From positions 25,211,001 to 25,275,000 of the forward strand of contig OY292275.1 in assembly GCA_958496175.1 (NCBI GenBank): 64,000 nt of DNA, written 5' to 3'. The notes beneath the pieces were generated by a model. It saw only the letters and a list, made by a program, of their open reading frames with translations, had not been told where the DNA came from and searched no databases. Below, in pieces: positions 47,675 to 59,754 of this stretch (positions are counted from its first letter, which is position 1; the number at the start of each line of letters is the position of its first letter). This DNA comes from Sisyra terminalis. Its lineage: Eukaryota > Arthropoda > Insecta > Neuroptera > Sisyridae. A program made the translations under genes and the position numbers.

Positions 47675-48599
47675 CTAGTAGTCGCCCGTTGCATTCGCAA
47701 CTAAAGGTTTTATTTCAAGAAAATGTTTAATATGAGATAATGTAGAGTTAATCAACAATCGAAATTTTAAACTTAATAATCAAAGTGTTGTTAATATAAA
47801 AAAAAGTTAATCTAAAATTATATTAAGAAATAAAACATAAGTGTTTACTTTATATCATTTTAATAACAATATTTTAAATAACATCATTTCACTAAATAGT
47901 ATGAAAGTTTAATACTTATGTAGTACTTATACCAAATAGGCGATTTTAAATTTTGGTTCGTTTTTTAACAATCAAACTTTTAAAAATCTATTTTATTTTA
48001 TGAACCAATGGTTGTGATCTGGAGTAATTATATATTCGGCTGAAAAGCATTAAGGTAGCAATTTCTCGCCATATATTTCACTGTCAATTTAAATATAAAA
48101 TCTTCCATACTAACTTTTCTTCGGTATTTAAAATAATTTGAAAACCAATTGTTGTTATTGACAAGAAATAAAATATTCGAATTTACTTCCACGGTTTGCA
48201 TCTTTTTCCAACAACTTTGTATGTACAACGTCCAAATGTGCGAAATCGAATAGCTGTTTCGTCATGTTAAATAGCATAAAGGTCATTATTTTTTTCGTTT
48301 TACATTGTATTTTCAAATATAAGTGCACATTTGTGTCGATGAAATTTGGAAAGTGTTTTCCTTATATGATCGAGATATATATTAGAAAGAGTTTTTGAAA
48401 ATTTCTCCCCTAAAAGAGTGAAAAACGGTAGCAAAGTTTGCAAGGGATAACGTTTAATAAACAATTGAAACTTCAAATTTAATAACAAAGTCCATTTTAC
48501 CCGTATCAACGTTTTGAAATCGTAAGTGGGGATAACAGAGCGCATGCGTATAGCCTATTCTGCACGCACGGACGCATGATAGTCAATTTATATATAAGA
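47675..48599 (-). mobile_element. Non-autonomous Helitron with intact ends (925 bp)
   Basis: On the minus strand the element opens with TCTTATATATAAATTGACTA at 48599 and is preceded by A. It closes with a short hairpin (GTTGC, loop GAAT, GCAAC), then CGGGCGACTACTAG ending at 47675, followed by T. The 5' TC, 3' CTRR, the hairpin about 10 bases inside and the A/T insertion site are the four classic Helitron hallmarks. It contains no Rep/helicase frame. The last 175 bases recur at 17819-17988. Confidence 0.85.
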
Positions 48600-49212
48600 T
48601 TTTCCTTAAAATAATCACGCAGTATTTTTGGCTTAGATCCAATTTTTATGATTCCTTTTTATTGAACACAGTATATATCATAATCGAAAACCTATTTAAA
48701 ATAATTACATTAAAGTAAAATTGACTTTTAAGGATAGGGCAGAAAAAAAACGATGATTTCTTGCTTTCACAGTGAATTTTATATCAAAGCATATCTCTTC
48801 TTATTTAGCCTTTACTCAAAAAAGCATTAGTTTTTCAGAAAATAATTAATGGTCTAAAAAAGGTAAACATTTTTCAGTGTCTGCAGTTTTATCTTCGTGA
48901 GTGCTTGCTAAAGAGGTAGGTCTTAAAAAAAATTTTAGAAAGAAATTTCGAAATTTTTATGAACTAATGTTAATACTTTTATCATTTTTCTGAACATTAA
49001 TAACATTTCATAAAATGGAGCAAACGTTTTTAAATCTATGAATTTATTATTATATCGTCTGATACTAAAAATAAAAGTCAAAACGATATTAAATTAAAAT
49101 CCTTGTGATTGAATATCAGTAGCTTTAACAAATTATGTTGATTGGAAAAAAAACTTTTTTTATTTGAAGTGTTGAAAAGTAAAGTGATGTAAGTTTGTAT
49201 GATGTTGTAGCC
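48600..49212. other. Intergenic, nothing recognised
   Basis: AT-rich, with no coding signal or element ends. Confidence 0.35.
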
Positions 49213-49749
49213 CAGCGGTTCTCATACTTTTATTATTGACGCAGCCCATAATATGTCATTTTCCAATCTAGTACTCCTAAGATACCTCCAGTCCTTCATG
49301 ACATGAGAAGCGTATTAAGAATGCTATTGAGAATGACATTAGTCATGTTGCCATGGACGTTCTTTTCCTTGGTCATCCTTGGTTTTTCTTTAGAAAACAC
49401 GAGGGATATTCATATTTGTTGAAAAATTTAATTTTTTGATAATAACAAGCATAATTTTCACTATTCAGTTTTTGATATAAAACCTATTTTTTTGTCATTA
49501 TAACTATTTTTCCTAGGCCCTTAGCCAAGGTTTATAAATTACACAGGTTGCCCCATTAGAAAAAAAAATGATGTCATACGAAGAATTTTGAAATTTGAAT
49601 TAGTCTGAAGATATGTACGAATTTCTTCTGCATGCGTCACGGGGCGCATGAGGTCACCTGTGTATTTTATAAACCTTGGGCCCTTAGCAACCTATTGCGT
49701 ACACCAAATGTGGCCAAAGGATACGCGTACCCCAGGTTAGGAACCGCTG
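49213..49749. mobile_element. hAT-like MITE (outer element)
   Basis: The left end CAGCGGTTCTCATACTTTT and the right end AGGTTAGGAACCGCTG are inverted and resemble the CAGTGGTTCTCAA-type hAT terminus. Flanking octamers TTGTAGCC and TTGATGAC agree at five of eight bases, an aged target duplication at best. It was interrupted later by the element at 49525-49679. Confidence 0.75.
49525..49679. mobile_element. Nested MITE with perfect 8-bp target duplication
   Basis: The 155-bp element has inverted ends CCAAGGTTTATAAA with TACACAGG just inside. It is flanked by GCCCTTAG on both sides (49517-49524 and 49680-49687). The 8-bp duplication fits hAT- or P-type transposition. The interior carries a CATGCGTCACGGGGCGCATG palindromic stretch. 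Confidence 0.88.
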
Positions 49750-49950
49750 TTGATGACTAACTTGTGAAATGGTAATCCAGTTGCTCTTATTAAACGCTTA
49801 GGGCCAGTATTTTTACAGATAGACATTTACCTTCCGGGTAAAATTTAATCCAAAAAATGGAAAAAACAAGTGTATTTTCACTTAAAAATAATGATACATG
49901 TAGGATGTATCTAATAAGAGAAATTTTTAGCTATTGAATCGCTATAATAA

Positions 49951-50125
49951 TGACATGGTCATGGTTAAGGTGAACACTCTAAAATTGATAGGTGCTAGAT
50001 TTGATTCTCGTATCAAGCAAATTTTCAATATTTCTCGATTTGGTTTTTCATTAACCCTATAGTCGCTAAAAACCCTGGCAGTCATAAAACAGAGATACAT
50101 AACATCAACAACAAAATAAAGAAGA
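49951..50125 (+). mobile_element. tRNA-derived SINE, copy 2
   Basis: The head is decayed: an A-box-like TGGTCATGGTTAAGGTG and a B-box remnant GATTTGATTCTCG. The body TATCAAGCAAATTTTCAATA, the TTAACCC and AGTCGC segments, and a tail of A-rich CAACAACAAAATAAAG match copy 1 at 33882-34064 in opposite orientation. Confidence 0.75.
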
Positions 50126-51279
50126 AACTTGTTAAACTATTTAATATTAATATTTTTTGTTGTATGTTTTAATGTTTTAAAAGTCAATCTCTTTAGTTAA
50201 TTAAAGAAACGTTAAGAATCTTAAAAAAAATAATATGCAATACTCATAATTGCCTTTATTTAAGCTCATTTTTACAAAAATGAATAACTTAAACTTTTGT
50301 ATAGCAAAGATAGTTGTATCGCCAGGGTACGCTAGTTATTCATAACCAGTACAACTAGTAGAGTTGTTCTATTTTGTTTAGTCTTTATTGAATTTTTGGG
50401 GGAAAGTTTTATAAGGACGATAAGTAAAGAGTGCTAAGCATTTCAGAAGATAGATTAATTAAATAAAGAGGAGAGTATGAATGAGTTTAGAAGTCCTAAA
50501 CTTATCAAGATCCTGTACAGTTTCTTGAGGTAATTTCATTTCTATTCTAGACGCATATAGAAATCCAATTATGTAAGCTGCGTGGTTGTTTAATTATTTT
50601 AGAAATATAAATGAACCTTTCCTCATTAAGTCTAAAGTTGAAGGCCTTTAGCTTCCAGGCTAATAATATAAGTGACAATTGGCACAAAAGAAAAATTCGG
50701 TGCTTTATGTTATTGTTATTTTGTAACATCATTGCACATATTTATGAACAATTTAAGAAAATCAAAAAGAATTAAAATACTATTAAATAGTTGGAAATGT
50801 TGTGTACCTTTTAAGAGATTGAGTCATGTGTAAAATATTTGATTTTTATTATTTATTATAATTATTTGTTTTATTTTTTTATATTGAATTACTGATAAAA
50901 GTTTTAGAATATTTCATTTGAACTAATGGTTGCGATTTTGTATATTTTTTAAATCGATCTAGCCTTTCATGGATTGATGGTTTTTAAATGTTGTCTGATT
51001 GAAAAAATAAATCTAAAATACTTCATACTGCCTTTTTCATTATATATTTCTTTTTCTATGATACAGTGTTTCCCATACTTTTGATATACTTGTATCTTTT
51101 ATATGATTTTCAAAATGGTGAGTGTTCACTCTGTGTGAAGTCATGGTAGGGGAAGTTAAATCAACACAAGCGTTCCCAGTGGTCAATTTAAGTGTTGTAG
51201 TGGGCTATTATTAAAGAATTTGTAAGCCTATACATGTGACAATTATAATTTTATTTTTTTTTAAATAAATATAACGAAA
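50126..51279. other. Intergenic, nothing recognised
   Basis: AT-rich, with no recognisable coding or RNA signal. Confidence 0.35.
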
Positions 51280-51405
51280 ATGAGACACCAGAGTTGTGTT
51301 GTGAATTGTAAAAATACAAGCAAGAGAAAGGAATACAAATTTTATTGATTCCGACGCCTAAATAAAAATAAATCAAAGAAATCGGTGGATAACTGCAGTT
51401 AAAAG
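51280..51405 (+). pseudogene. Decayed THAP-domain exon
   Basis: The first frame starts ATG and reads MRHQSCVVNCKNTSKRKEYK, with the C-x4-C pair and spacing of a THAP zinc finger, then FY and a stop. The expected continuation appears in other frames: IPTPK in one, and RNRWITAVKR (the conserved Trp and AVKR-like end) in another, followed by a possible donor AAAAG|GTAGTA at 51405/51406. At least two frameshifts have occurred. THAP domains bind DNA and occur both in host factors and in P-like transposases, and the source cannot be told. Confidence 0.72.
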
Positions 51406-51944
51406 GTAGTAGTAGGTACCGTAGGTACCATAATTTTAATTTTATCAATCAGATCAACAATTAAAACGTTAGTAGGCCTGTGCCACCTGTACAAAACTTG
51501 TAAATTGTGTATTTTTTTTAAATTAGTAATTAAATAAATTAAACATATTACTGCCGATTTTTTTAAACTTTAAAATTTTAAATTATTACTAAATTTTTTT
51601 TTTGACAACTAATTCGTTTTTTGTTTTTAATTTTTTCCCTGCCATGTAGGTATTACTTTTGGGATTCGATACGTATTAAACGTATTTAAAGTAACGTAAT
51701 CTTATATTTACTGTTATGTTTAAAAACTTTACTTTCTCATTTTTGGTTAAACTCATTTAAACACAAAACTTCAAGCAAAATAATTTGTCATATATTTTTT
51801 ATATGGATATTGTTTATATTATTTATAACAAATACTTTTTATTCTACAAATTGCTAATAACATGTATATGAAAACATATTGAACTACAGCCCACTGTAGT
51901 TCATATCTTGTATGACCTGTAATCACCCATACCTACTCTAAAGC
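51406..51944. other. Intergenic with a 9-bp hairpin
   Basis: GAACTACAG, loop CCCA, CTGTAGTTC at 51881-51902 is a perfect small inverted repeat. Nothing else is recognised. Confidence 0.4.
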
Positions 51945-52230
51945 AGCCCCTACAGACTCAATATTATTGTACAATATTTTGGTTTGTGCAATGAAATTGA
52001 TCGTGTATGGGTGATATTGAAAGATTGGGCAATATATTGTGTGATTTATAAAATCTTAAAATATTGTACAAACGGGTAAATATTGTGTCGCTCAATCGTC
52101 AATATCGTCTTCACACAATACAATATATTGCACAAACCAACATATTGTACAATAATATTGACCGTCTAAAGACCGCCGTCAATATATTGTGCAACCCATA
52201 TTGCACAATAATATTGAGCGTGTATGGGCT
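51945..52230. mobile_element. Inverted-repeat element built from CAATATTATTGTACAATAT-like motifs
   Basis: The left end AGCCCCTACAGACTCAATAT and inverted right end AGCCCATACACGCTCAATAT match well, followed by TATTGTnCAATAT on both sides. ATATTGTACAA/TTGCACAATA motifs recur at least eight times inside, so the element can fold extensively. Non-coding, MITE-like. No clear target duplication was found. Confidence 0.72.
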
Positions 52231-54289
52231 ACTTAAGAAATTTGACTAAGTACTCCCTAATATTTTTATAGTCCTTAGAATTAAGGATTTTCTTTGTTAT
52301 TTTGTACTCTGACCATATCGTCAAAAGTTGCACAAATCAATGTGAGGTTCATCCTTATGTACCTACTTCCTTTCCAATTTAAATAAATTCCAAAATTGTT
52401 TCACCAAATAAAAAAAATTTCACTTAACATATAAAAAAAGGAAAAACATTTATTCCGACGTATTGAAAAAGTACCCTTTTTTGTGATAGGATAAAGAGCT
52501 TAACATTAATTTTTTTAAATGTCTATATCCTATGGTTAATTAAAAATATATAAAAAATCCTTATTATTGTTGAAATCCAAACCTAATTTGTAAAAATTAG
52601 AAGAGAATGTGAATTTATATCTTATTTCGCTCTTCAGTGATGAAAAAAAATCGTACAGTGAAGAGAAAAAAAAATATGAGATTTCTTTGTATCCACTATC
52701 TTCAAACGGTTACGTGCACATACCTTCATGAAAAATGAAAATTTTAATATATTAAATATGTAAGGGTAAACAAAGATTTCCACACTACAAACAAATAAAG
52801 AAAGTTAATTTTGTTCAAGCATATACTCGTAGATATAAGTATCAGAAGCTAGAAATTAAAAAAAAGGTGAAAATAATCAAATCTTACTAGATTTTCATAG
52901 AGATAGTATAAGGATTTATCAATTATTTAATTTGACTAAAGATTTTTTCTGAAATTAAACAAGCAATACGTATTTTTCTTCATAATTTTTTATTCAAACA
53001 GTTATATTCTATTGAAGGTGGTTTGGTAAATATTTAACAGTATAGAAGGAAATAAAACACTAGTTTTCTCCGCCTTATATTAAATTGTAAAGGTTTAATA
53101 TCTTTTTCTGCCTTCTGGAGAAAACGTTATATTTCTGAAATGAAATCAAGGACTTTATAACGTTTATAATCAACAGGCAAATATAACATAGCTTTGCATG
53201 TAGGTATCTACTCTTCCAACATTGTTAACTCTTAATTAAGTAAAGGATGAAGAACGGAATTAAGCAACCACGAATAAATATGTGATTGTTGGGATGGGAA
53301 ATAACATTACTAAATGTGTAAGTAATTACTAATTTATTTCAAAAGATTCTTCGTTTCGCATCTTCCTCAGTTGGTTTATTGGATGATAAACCTGAAGAAA
53401 ATGTAACTTTTAGATGCCAATTTCAGTTTAATATTTGTTTCTCGATCTAAAAATTTAAAGGTTACTATTTGGCAATTAATATTTTCTAGCAAATTAAATT
53501 TTGTAAACAATCTGTATACCTTCAACTGTAAATTATTTATAGTCTTGTAATCTTATTAGACAAATAATATTTATTTAAAATAACAAATTTAAAAACGAAT
53601 CAATTAATAATTTTTAAAATTAAGGAATTAACAATGCAGACTTATAGGTATCTAAATAAAAAGGTCGAATAGCAGAATGGAAATTACAAAAACTGTGACG
53701 GTATAAACAGATGTTGTATCGTAAAAACTTTAATGCAAGTACATGCTAGTTTTTTTTTTTTTTTCGAATACGTGAATCTGTACTATTGTAGAAATAAATT
53801 TTAAACTTAAATATTCACTGCACTAAAAATTCACCAAGTAATCTTCATTTAGTTTCTATGCAATTTCATGCTTGAGTATAAAACTGCATTTCATATGCAT
53901 ACATTTTATTTATGTGATCTCTTTCTTTTATATTTCTTGTGCTAAAATATAATAAAAAATCTCTTAAGAACAATCATTGGAGAAGTTTTATAACAGTTTT
54001 ATTATTTTGTCAATATTTCACTGAATATAACTAGATAACGATTTTTTTATAATTTGTAAACATCGAAAAAGTCAGCAGTAAAATGAAATTACATAAAACA
54101 GAAATTTCTGCATTAATTAATTATTAACGTTGAGTTTCATTTGTAGGTAATTTAATAAATAGATAAATTAATAAATTTTGCTAGTTTATTGATTCTAGAC
54201 CTACTGAAAATTTGCTTTTTTTGGTTAGATTTAGGCAAGGTCTAGGTACAGTAGTAATTAGTTTTCAAGATGTTTTTATGCTTTATCTC
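52231..54289. other. Intergenic, nothing recognised
   Basis: AT-rich. CTTCCTCAG at 53363-53371 and CTGAAGAA at 53393-53400 form a loose inverted pair, but no element could be bounded. Confidence 0.35.
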
Positions 54290-54690
54290 TACGGAGAACG
54301 GTCCGTACAATGGGTCGTGAATACTTCTAAATAAAAGAAAGGGGCAATAATTCGAAAAATGAAATAAAGAGAGATAAAAGATGTTCGAACTGTTTCTGTG
54401 AGTAACGAACAATCGATCATTCTGGAATATTCTCGACGTGGCCTGAGTTCCTATATAAGGACGTTGACGGACAACACAGTTAAGTATGGTTCAGTACACA
54501 GTACAGTAGAGTCTTGGATTGTTAAAAATAAATCAAATGCGACAACAATATAATTTAACAGAATTATATTAAATGTTAATTTGTAAAATAAAAAAGTGTG
54601 TAGCAGTATTAAATGAATAAACAAACGAGTGTAGTAAAATAAATTATTGTACGTCGTAAAACACAAATCCAATGAACTCGTCGGTATAAA
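54290..54690 (+). promoter_or_regulatory. Strong TATA promoter, possibly a solo LTR
   Basis: GGAATATTCTCGACGTGGCC is followed by CTATATAAGG at 54451-54460 and an initiator-like TCAGT near 54491, a coherent RNA polymerase II core promoter. Downstream are several AATAAA-type signals within 150 bases and no long frame. A promoter followed closely by polyadenylation signals suits a retrotransposon LTR. TG/CA ends, a primer-binding site and a target duplication were not found, so a cellular promoter with an untranslated exon remains possible. Confidence 0.4.
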
Positions 54691-54989
54691 TAAGTAAAAA
54701 CGTTAAACTGCTATTTAATTTTATGAAGCGATATTTTTAGTGCAATGTTTTGTGGATGTAATGAAAGCCACAATAATTGATGAATTGAATTACTATTTCT
54801 TAATTTTAAAGCCTAAAAAATTTAACATCAAACTAATTCTTTTTATAAAAGAATCTTACTTAAAAATCTTAAAAGCTTACTACTATCATCGGTTGTTAAT
54901 CCATTTTTTTAAAAATATTTTGATGCTTCTAAATAGTTAGCAATATTCTCTTGGAATTTGTAAAAGATAACGAAATATTTTAGTGCTTT

Positions 54990-55225
54990 TTATCGTTCAA
55001 GAGTTCTGGAAGAAAAAAAATTTTCGCCCGCATATTTTACAGAAAAACCTTATGTAATGCTTAGTTGATGCTTAGAGTCTTTAGACTAGAACGTTTTTAT
55101 AAATATTGAAATTTCGAAACAAATTTAACGCTATTAATTGGTGGTTTCTGTCATTCGAGAGCTTCGAAAGAAAACGCTTGGTCGCTTCCATATTTTCCGA
55201 AAAAAACGTTATTTAAAGGAAAAGC
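54990..55225. repeat. Two imperfect direct copies, ~155-bp period
   Basis: The block at 54997-55067 (CGTTCAAGAGTTCTGGAAG, later CATATTTTACAGAAAAACCTTAT) is echoed at 55152-55222 (CATTCGAGAGCTTCGAAAG, later CATATTTTCCGAAAAAAACGTTAT). It is an old tandem duplication of unknown nature. Confidence 0.5.
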
Positions 55226-55344
55226 TCGGTTTGAATATTTTTCAAATATCAAAATTGCATTTTTTTTTTGTAAGTTTAAAATTGGTGATAACTAGCTACT
55301 GGAAATCCAGTTGACTGTCTGCTGAGATTCATATCAGAAGCAGA

Positions 55345-55560
55345 CCTGACCAATTGGAACTGAAAACAAACTGAGACGCAATAGTCCTTTTAGGATGCAG
55401 CGCAGACTAACTCTCAGGAGAGGCCCCCAGAACAAAGGGAAAAAAAAGCTACTGGAAAGAGACCAACGCAACATCGTTTTAGCCGACGTGACATATATTC
55501 TCCGGAAGGATTTCAGAAGAAAGAATTTGAGCATTAGGGTAAGAATGATCGAGTAATTTA
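55345..55560 (+). other. GC-richer island with a short basic frame ending at a donor-like site
   Basis: The plus frame is open from the TGA at 55347-55349 to the TAA at 55558-55560. It reads RMQRRLTLRRGPQNKG, then KLLERDQRNIVLADV and RKDFRRKNLSIR, with an AGG|GTAAGA donor-like site near 55540. Composition and hydrophilic helix pattern differ from the surroundings. It may be a retroelement remnant or an orphan exon. I do not recognise it. Confidence 0.3.
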
Positions 55561-55707
55561 GAACCACATATTTTATTAAATTTTAATTTGAATGATTTTA
55601 TATAGAAAATCTTGATTAGTTCATACCAAACAATACCTTACATTATTATGTAAATTTGGTTTTTTATTTTCCTCATAATACAACAGATTCTTTTTTTTCT
55701 CAAGGTT

Positions 55708-55915
55708 CCTATGCATTTCGGATGTTGGTGATCCTAAGGGTCAATCTAAATTTGTTGGCTGCTATCCGAAATAAGTCGTCTGTTATTGTGTTGTATTAAT
55801 TCAGTGAATTTTTCAACCAGGATACTCTTCTTCTTCTACCTACACTATTACTTATTCTTTAGTTTATTTTTACATACAACTCAGTTATATGTGTAGTATT
55901 CGTTACCATCTTTAT
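55708..55915 (-). pseudogene. LINE endonuclease-RT C-terminal fragment
   Basis: The minus strand reads SVGRRRRVSWLKNSLN, a stop, then LFRIAANKFRLTLRITNIRN. This is the characteristic tail of a non-LTR retrotransposon polyprotein widespread in insects (GRRK-SWLKNLREW-LFRAAANK pattern). Upstream parts on the same strand are shifted or stopped. Only the 3' end is present. Confidence 0.8.
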
Positions 55916-55984
55916 ATACTTTTAATATTAGTTTTATTTTTAAATAGATACACTTATTATTATTAGTTTTTTTTTCTTCTTTTT

Positions 55985-56772
55985 ATATTTGCAATCTGCC
56001 CTTGGGCAATGAGCAAATCTGATGTATGTCCAATCTTGTCCAACGACTCTATATTGAGTTGAATTTGTTCTTCATATTTACTCCCTGTGGAACAATTTCG
56101 GAAACGTGTAGCGTTTCAGTCTCTTATGTTCTCTCCGCTATTGTCCAGAAGGTTGATCACTAAATGATTGGCATGATCTTCCAATCTTTTTTGGTATTTT
56201 TGACTAAATCTGGTGATCTTCTCCCTCACGGTGGCTTCCTTCGGATCTTCATCGAATCTTCTTTCATATATGTCATAGTGAGTGATATACCATGGAACGT
56301 TCGTGATAAGCCAGAATGTCTTAGACTAAAAGCGCTGGGGGATCTCCACATTGGAGTCGCCAGTTGTTCCCCACAGCTCGATGCTGTAGGCCCAAACTGG
56401 CTTCAGAATCACTTTGTACATCAGAAGTATGTTGCCCAGAGACAATTGCGACCACCAACCAATCAGACTTTGTATTTGATGGCATTTGGTTATAAGCTGA
56501 TTTCTTTTGGCAGCTATATGTCTCCGCCACGGTAGTCTTCTGTCCAAATGCCAAAATATCACATTGTCTGTATCGAGTAGATCTGTCGTATAAATTAAGT
56601 ACAGAATGGATCCCAAAATGCTACTTTGTGGAACCCCAGCAGCCATCTGGTAGAGTCTTGATTGATCTTTGATCTTCGTTGTAGCCAACAAAAAATTTTC
56701 CTCCAAGTAGGACTGAAGGACTGGGTTGAATAGGTGACGTATTACATTTTTCAACTTATACAGCAACTTCAA
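55985..56772 (-). pseudogene. Jockey-like LINE reverse transcriptase fragment with internal deletion
   Basis: The minus frame from 56772 has the RT motif GVPQSSILGSILYLIYTTDL. It then jumps directly to WHLDRRLPWRRHIAAK, so the catalytic FADD segment and its surroundings are missing. It continues with YSIELWGTTGDSNVEIPQRF, and past a stop with PWYITHYDIYERRF and a region ending LVINLLDNSG, typical of the thumb and post-RT part of Jockey elements. It cannot be active. Confidence 0.88.
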
Positions 56773-59754
56773 GTGTCACACTTTGCTTATCATTATGAAT
56801 CTCAGAAAAACCGTTTTATGTAATCTATCCAAAAAAATTGAAGATAAATACCTATCTATGTTCCATCACGAGTATTAAAGGTCCTAGTTGTGACTCAACT
56901 TAGCTGAATTCATTGATTTTTATTTCTGCATAAATTTTAGTATATCTGGGTTAGTTGGTTAAGTAGACGCTTGAAAAAATCTTGGGGGTATTAATTTGTA
57001 GTTTTCAAATGAAAATATGATACAATGTTTTGATAAATCTTATAATATTAAATGTTTTGTCACTATTAGTTACATTAATACTTGACTTGAAAAGTCTAGT
57101 TCTCACGAAATCTATTGTTTAAGTATATTATTCTCCCTTTAATGATAACGTCTCCTTTATATTTCCTTTAATATATTCAATGCAAATGTAACTAGACTGG
57201 TAGTAGTACTTACTGTACTTTGTATAAATACATTTATAACATTTTAACAGCTAAAATTGTATAGTTGATTAATTTTTGTTTAAAATTTACCTTTCCAATT
57301 GAAATTTCGAACTGAGTATTGGATGTTCTCTTAATTTATAAGTCTGAATGATGTGACATATTTTATAAATAAGCAAAAGTTTAATTGAAAATTATTGAAA
57401 TTTTAAAAAATTACCGACATTGATTTTGTGAATTTTTTATAATAATTTTTAGAATTATTTTTCTATAGGTTAATATGTTAAATAGTTTATAATATTGTTT
57501 AAATGTCGACAATATTGGGCATTTAATCCTATTTGGAAATCCAATTGAAAAATGTACATCACGTATAGCTCGTATTCCATTATACTTCATCCACAAAATT
57601 TACCGATCGCTAAATAAACCAATAAAGAAAGAAGCATTTATTTTTATTTTGGCCCTCAGAATTAAATTAAACCGGTTATAATAATAAATCTGTCTTCTTG
57701 AATTTCAACGTTAGTGTCATCAATATAAAACTCTACTTCGGTGTACAATAATCTAATGGCTCAATAAAACTTTATTGATGACGTGTATGCCAAAAATTCT
57801 ATTCGCCGTTAGAACACATATTTCCAATCGATTGAAAGCAAGCAAAATAAAATATTAATAACGACCAATTTTCCACAAAGAAATAAATTACACTTTTTTA
57901 AATCATAATTTTCAGTAAATTGATGATTTCAAATACAGAAGTGTCGGAAAAGTATTAATAATCAAATTATAAACTCAAAAAATAGTAATAAAAATAATAT
58001 CTTAATGAGCTTACTATTTACTATTGAAGAAGTGTTCTTTTAACTGTATACATTTATATAAGTGAATCATCCTTGAAAGTAAATGCTTTTAAATAGACAT
58101 TTTATTTCATTTTTTACAACTAAATATTCTTATAAAACATCAAAGAATATCAACGATTAAAGCTCAAATTGAAATAAAAAAAAAATTATTTACAAAAAAT
58201 GATATTTGATAAACTTTAGTTGAGTGAACCTAAAAGCTTCTTAAATATTGTAATAAATTTTCTTCGTAAACAGAATTTATAACTGAAACTTTGATCATAT
58301 CACAAGCGCTGTAACATTTCAACAGGGGCGACAAGCACCAACTCTATTTTGGTATAACAAAAAACCATTAGAAATATAATCTACAAAACACAAATTGAGT
58401 TTTAAATTCCGGTTTTTGTGCACTGTGTCCTTCAATTTTGTAAAAACATTTCGAGCATAAAATAAAATTTAATTTAGTTTCATAGTTAGCTGATACCAAA
58501 ATACAATTTAAGAAATTTATGAAGTAATCTTTTATAGATTCATTCTTCCGTTTTTTAGACTGCAAAATATTGCTTTGTATAAGCATATTTTTTAATTATA
58601 AAAACAATTGAGTTTTTCTGAAAGTTAGGCAGTATCATTTGAGGTTTCGATTCATACTTTGGAAAATGCTAATTTATTATGTGTTTTTATGGTTTGCTTT
58701 TTTATTTACTTAATGATAATATATGAGGTTTTTTTCCAATTCTTATTTAAAAAATTTTATAAAAATAACTGTTGAAATATTATAGTGAAAATCTTTTCTT
58801 TTTTAAAACCGATAAAATTAAGATGCAAAATCATTCAATAACTTCATAATGAGAATTTTCGATGACTAAAAAATTAAGTAATTTCGTTTGGGAGAACATA
58901 ATTATTAAATAAATAGAAGAAAACGCCAATTGGTGTTTTACTATTATTCATAGTATTGTGTTTTAAAATATTAATTATTAAGGACATTTATTTACATTAA
59001 AAGCATGTAAATGAAAGTAAATTAATTATAAAGCATTTACCAAATCCCTTGTCTTTAATCGACGTGAACACGAAAAATTCTTTCGTGCTATTGCTAAAAT
59101 TGCGAGAAAAAAAGACGGATTAGACCTGGACCCGGACCCAAACCCGAAAAATAATCATAGACTCGATTCGGACTCGCCAAGTCTAAAAAGCCCGGGTATT
59201 CCCAAACCCTACTCATGTTATGGAAATTATTCTTTCTACTTTATATTATCGTATTTAACCATCAGTTAATTAAGTCCGGTCGTAGTTAATGGAATGCAAA
59301 TGCAAGCACTTAAATATCTATATGTATAATGAATATAAAACGAATTTACAACACTGTCAAAGAATATGGCGCCTTTATTAAAAATTCTGTTTTGAAAATA
59401 AAATTTAGATCTTAGTGCGGTATAGATATTTAGAAATGAATGTGCCAATTTTTGCGTTTAAAAACCTACCTTTAAAAGTGTCACTCTTTCATGCAAGGCA
59501 ATTGAAATAACTAATAATAGTAGTTAAATTAAATAGTTAATTAATAGTTAAATAGTAAATTAAAAAGATAATAGTACTTAGTTAAATAAAGAAGCATCTT
59601 ACTATAGGGAAAATCGCAATCAACTGAAACAAAAATCTATTAATTGTTAAACTTCTTTATTAATTGAAAAAATTCAGAAGAAGTAGCGAAAATGCTATGA
59701 TTGGTGTGTAGCATTTTGTAGATTGGAGAACTAAACCCTAAGAAAACAAGAAAA
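56773..59754. other. Intergenic, mostly unrecognised AT-rich DNA
   Basis: Bases 59120-59210 hold GGACCCGGACCC-like and CCCGGGTATT motifs that look like the sub-terminal repeats of a DNA element, but no boundaries were found. No coding frame is credible. Confidence 0.35.

Noticed and set aside
55334..55567. Minus-strand 77-codon frame with hydrophobic composition
   Set aside because: It is the complement of a basic plus-strand frame; no family likeness and no start context.
56164..56535. Plus-strand 123-codon frame
   Set aside because: It is antisense to the Jockey-like reverse transcriptase remnant, which has recognisable motifs.
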